From the NCBI GenBank assembly GCA_003554505.1, contig PWGS01000304.1, forward strand, positions 1 to 6,147: a DNA stretch of 6,147 nucleotides, written 5' to 3'. Numbering within the stretch: position 1 is the stretch's first letter; every line of letters begins with the position of its first letter. The position numbers and the translations under genes were made by a program. The stretch comes from Desulfonatronospira sp. Lineage in GTDB: Bacteria; Desulfobacterota; Desulfovibrionia; Desulfovibrionales; Desulfonatronovibrionaceae. Below are positions 4,548 through 6,147 of the stretch, piece after piece. A model generated the notes under the pieces. The model worked only from the letters and a program-made list of their open reading frames with translations. It searched no databases and had not been told where the DNA came from.

Positions 4548-4682
4548 TAGATAAGTTGTTTGTGCGTACACGTGAGGGTACTCTTTGGTATCAAACAGTA
4601 ACTTTTAAGGGTGCACTATAGTGATTATACTTTTAAGTAAGAAAACTCCCTCAAAACACATAAAATCTCTTTTAAAAAAAGG
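4548..4682 (+). ncRNA. Candidate structured leader or small RNA
   Basis: The segment between the two rightward promoters can fold. TTGTTT (4556-4561) pairs with AAACAG (4593-4598), including one G-U pair, and encloses GTG-CGTA-CAC (4562-4571) and GGTAC/GTATC (4577-4581 with 4588-4592), a possible three-way junction. TGAGGG (4573-4578) could instead pair with CCCTCA (4648-4653), which would be an alternative fold or pseudoknot. A palindrome CACTATAGTG (4614-4623) lies between two direct copies of ACTTTTAAG (4601-4609, 4629-4637). No terminator with a U-tract is visible, so transcripts may run into the 4749 gene. An independent RNA, a regulatory leader and DNA operators are all possible; the boundaries are estimates. 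Confidence 0.35.
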
Positions 4683-4730
4683 TTGACATTTGTTTGATTT
4701 TGTGGTATTATAGGGGTGTAAGATAAAAAA
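4683..4730 (+). promoter_or_regulatory. Cassette promoter and leader for the 4749-5009 gene
   Basis: TTGACA (4683-4688), 17-nt spacer ending TGG, TATTAT (4706-4711), 5 nt, then TGTAAGATAAAAAA (4717-4730). An A-tract (TTTTAAAAAAAGG) lies just upstream of the -35, as at 5644, and might act as an UP element. Confidence 0.87.
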
Positions 4731-4748
4731 TTAAGGGGGCGTTAGTAC

Positions 4749-5009
4749 ATGGCATTATATATGCTTGATAAATCAGACTTTAAAGATTTAGGTTTTGAAC
4801 AAGTTATGAAATTAGGTCATAAGTTTATTGTTGTAAAGGAAATTGAAATTCTCGATAATTTTGTTTTTAGAGTTGAGGTAACTGATGAGCATGAACAAAA
4901 TATTGAGTTGCCGGAAGAGGTCTTACTGTTCAAGGACGGTGGAATATATATAAGAGTAATAAGCAATGATGATTTTCATTATTATGCACTGGACGGTAAT
5001 TTTTTCTAA
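4749..5009 (+). CDS. Small acidic unknown protein (86 aa)
   Basis: ATG start with AAGGGGGC 8 nt upstream. This leader is almost the same as that of the next gene (GGGGGCGTTA then ACATGG). No family is recognised. The product starts with a short helix (KSDFKDLGFEQVMKLG), followed by alternating strands (KFIVVKEIEIL, FVFRVEVTDEH, EEVLLFKDGGIYIRVIS, FHYYALDG), suggesting a small beta-barrel or sandwich of one domain. It is clearly acidic, with roughly 18 Asp/Glu against 8 Lys/Arg. There is no signal peptide or membrane segment. It is the first rightward gene and could be served by both the cassette promoter and the upstream 4514 promoter. Confidence 0.83.
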   Translation: MALYMLDKSDFKDLGFEQVMKLGHKFIVVKEIEILDNFVFRVEVTDEHEQNIELPEEVLLFKDGGIYIRVISNDDFHYYALDGNFF

Positions 5010-5019
5010 GTTAAAAGGG

Positions 5020-5067
5020 TTGACAATTTAAGTAAAATATGGTATTATATGCGTGTAAGATAAAAAA
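5020..5067 (+). promoter_or_regulatory. Cassette promoter and leader for the CPWDSG gene
   Basis: TTGACA (5020-5025), 17-nt spacer ending TGG, TATTAT (5043-5048), 5 nt, then TGTAAGATAAAAAA (5054-5067). It begins 10 nt after the previous stop codon. From -35 to start codon it closely resembles the 4683 copy, pointing to duplication. Confidence 0.87.
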
Positions 5068-5084
5068 ATTAGGGGGCGTTACAC

Positions 5085-5636
5085 ATGGGACAATTTAATA
5101 AAATTACTATCAATTATGATGAATTTGGTGGAAGTATTATTGAGGACTTTACTGTTGACAATAACACTGATGAATTTGACATTATTTATATAATCGATAA
5201 CCTAAAAAACTTTGAGAGTTTGAATGATGATTTAGACGTTGATACACTTAAAGAACAAGGGTATGATGAAATACCACTTTATGCAACTGTACATGGTACA
5301 ATATCATTCAATATTGGAAAAGAACGTTGTCCTTGGGACAGTGGTAGGGCTGGAAAAGTGTTGTATAAGAAAAAAGCAAATATCAACCCTTTAAAGTTAA
5401 ATGATATTGTAAACAACGATTTGTGGAAACTAACAAACGCATATAACGGTTTTGTTTATGAGGTTATTGTTCAAACTGTTTATATTGAGGAAACGCACTA
5501 CACTATTGAGGACTGGGAAATGATAGACGGTGGCAATGGTTTTTTCATGGATGAGGTAGAGGACGCTGTGAACACATTTGCCGATATTTACGGTGTACAC
5601 GAGGCGAATATTGACGATAAATCAATGACTTTTTAA
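5085..5636 (+). CDS. Acidic phage-type protein with CPWDSG motif (183 aa)
   Basis: ATG start with AGGGGGC 8 nt upstream. The landmark is PLYATVHGTISFNIGKERC followed by PWDSG (Cys82 to Gly87) and AGKVLYKKK. The same order, a PLY-x-x-x-H-x-x-I strand, then CPWDSGxxG and a V-L/I-Y strand, occurs in uncharacterised proteins of many Gram-positive phages and mobile elements, where a helix and a GFVYEV-like strand follow. Here the latter matches YNGFVYEVIVQ (residues about 120-130). The N-terminal 60 residues and the C-terminus are very acidic; I count about 36 Asp/Glu against 13 Lys/Arg, with no membrane segment. The biochemical role is unknown. Strong acidity would allow a nucleic-acid-mimic role, but no specific motif supports it. 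Confidence 0.88.
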   Translation: MGQFNKITINYDEFGGSIIEDFTVDNNTDEFDIIYIIDNLKNFESLNDDLDVDTLKEQGYDEIPLYATVHGTISFNIGKERCPWDSGRAGKVLYKKKANINPLKLNDIVNNDLWKLTNAYNGFVYEVIVQTVYIEETHYTIEDWEMIDGGNGFFMDEVEDAVNTFADIYGVHEANIDDKSMTF

Positions 5637-5643
5637 AAAAAGG

Positions 5644-5691
5644 TTGACAATTTAAATAAAATATGTTATTGTGTGTTTGTAAGATAAAAAA
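5644..5691 (+). promoter_or_regulatory. Cassette promoter and leader for the 5710-6003 gene
   Basis: TTGACA (5644-5649), 17-nt spacer ending TGT, TATTGT (5667-5672), 5 nt, then TGTAAGATAAAAAA (5678-5691). The -35 and spacer (TTGACAATTTAAATAAAATA) are nearly identical to the 5020 copy; the A-tract before it overlaps the stop codon region of the previous gene. Confidence 0.85.
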
Positions 5692-5709
5692 TATTATGAG
5701 GTGATTAAA

Positions 5710-6003
5710 GTGAAAAATGAAATTAAAGTTGACATTGACATTGAGCGCTTTGAAAGTATGATTATTGAAAAGGAAAAACACACGGTGGAACGTGCACACA
5801 TTGTGGAAAATATCTTTGACGAGCTTATTAGCGAATTTGGTTTAAATTCTTTTATTGGTGACGTTTTATCTGATGATATGCAATACATTAAAAGAAAATT
5901 AAAAAGTTGTAACGATGATGAAATTAGAATGTACCTCGATGATTTAAAAGAAGCAATATCTTTCTTAATTCAAGACGCATATGATGACATTGATATAAGT
6001 TAA
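5710..6003 (+). CDS. Small acidic helical unknown protein (97 aa)
   Basis: The start is placed at the GTG at 5710, with GAGG 8 nt upstream. A longer form from the GTG at 5701 would begin inside the ribosome site. The AAAGTGAAAAA context matches that of the next gene. The protein looks mostly alpha-helical: RFESMIIEKEKHTVERAH and IVENIFDELISEFG, then SDDMQYIKRKLKS and DEIRMYLDDLKEAISFLIQDAY. It is acidic (about 25 Asp/Glu against 12 Lys/Arg) and has no membrane segment. No family is recognised. Small acidic helical proteins of this kind in early phage regions are often inhibitors that bind host proteins, but that is only an analogy. Confidence 0.82.
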   Translation: MKNEIKVDIDIERFESMIIEKEKHTVERAHIVENIFDELISEFGLNSFIGDVLSDDMQYIKRKLKSCNDDEIRMYLDDLKEAISFLIQDAYDDIDIS

Positions 6004-6022
6004 AAAAAAGTTGGAATTTTCC

Positions 6023-6070
6023 TTGACATTTTAATAAAAGTATGATATTATATACATGTAAGATAAAAAA
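6023..6070 (+). promoter_or_regulatory. Cassette promoter and leader for the gene at the right edge
   Basis: TTGACA (6023-6028), 17-nt spacer ending TGA, TATTAT (6046-6051), 5 nt, then TGTAAGATAAAAAA (6057-6070). Here the upstream context is TTTTCC, like the leftward copy at 4402, rather than the A-tract-GG of the other rightward copies. Confidence 0.86.
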
Positions 6071-6088
6071 TTTGAAAGGATGATGAAA

Positions 6089-6147
6089 GTGAAAAAAACA
6101 ATTAACAATTCTTATGAGTTTATTGATGAGTTTATTGCTCACAATAG
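6089..6147 (+). CDS. Start of an unknown gene, cut by window edge
   Basis: Nineteen codons are open from the GTG at 6089 to the window end (MKKTINNSYEFIDEFIAHN). GAAAGG lies 9 nt upstream, in the leader GAAAGGATGATGAAAGTG. This is nearly identical to the leaders of the leftward SprT-like and papain-like genes (AAAGGATGATGAMAATG), which supports this start over the in-frame ATG pair at 6080-6085. Too little is present to suggest a function. Confidence 0.7.
   Translation, partial: MKKTINNSYEFIDEFIAHN

Larger units (their letters stand above)
4339..4748. promoter_or_regulatory. Divergent gene-free control region
   Basis: About 410 bases without a convincing gene separate the leftward and rightward transcription units. 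It holds two leftward promoters (4374-4402 and 4452-4480), two rightward promoters (4514-4542 and 4683-4711), a spare TTGACA box, and a roughly 140-nt rightward leader with possible RNA structure (4548-4682). The back-to-back -35 boxes at 4475-4480 and 4514-4519 are only 33 bp apart, so the two outward promoters could be controlled together. Confidence 0.8.

Noticed and set aside
4556..4598. tRNA or tRNA-like gene
   Set aside because: There is no T-loop GGTTCRA-type sequence, no 7-bp acceptor stem and no CCA end; the folding is compatible only with a small junction.
5545..6142. Three overlapping minus-strand frames at the right end
   Set aside because: They are antisense shadows of the acidic rightward genes, whose promoters, ribosome sites and starts are well supported.

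Overview
The window looks like part of the genome of a large, AT-rich bacteriophage (or phage-like plasmid) of a low-GC Gram-positive host, most likely in the Bacillus/Listeria/Staphylococcus/Enterococcus range. The reasons are small, tightly packed ORFs of mostly unknown function, purine-rich Shine-Dalgarno sequences of the GGAGG type, sigma-A-like promoters with extended -10 boxes, frequent GTG starts, and phage-type proteins: a SprT-like zinc metalloprotein, a papain-like cysteine peptidase-like protein, and a protein with a CPWDSG motif. There are no structural, replication or integration genes, so phage versus plasmid, and the exact host, are inference. The density of small, separately promoted ORFs is reminiscent of the early or host-takeover regions of large lytic phages.

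Layout. Everything left of about 4480 is transcribed leftward (minus strand) and everything right of about 4514 rightward, so 4339-4748 is a divergent control region. Leftward, in transcription order: a 97-aa unknown (4045-4338), the papain-like protein (3551-3967) and the SprT-like protein (3032-3487), each with its own promoter. The SprT-like gene heads a translationally coupled chain of unknowns (2811-3032, 2515-2811, 1838-2518), then 1580-1777. Next comes an AT-rich block with three 33-bp direct repeats flanked by two palindromes (1454-1579). A second leftward operon follows from a promoter at 1379-1407: 833-1336, 501-836, 211-477, a 17-codon bridging ORF (158-211) and a truncated membrane protein (1-157). 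Rightward: 4749-5009, 5085-5636 (CPWDSG protein), 5710-6003 and a gene cut by the window edge (6089-6147), each with its own promoter.

The most striking structure is a repeated promoter-leader cassette. Seven genes on both strands are preceded by TTGACA, a 17-nt spacer ending in TGN, a TATNNT-like -10, 5 nt, and then an almost invariant TGTAAGATAAAAAA at the expected transcription start and 5' leader. Three related promoters share the core but not this leader. I saw no convincing intrinsic terminators, tRNAs, CRISPR arrays or insertion sequences. Several starts were moved from the longest ORF to an internal codon because of Shine-Dalgarno spacing and cassette comparison.
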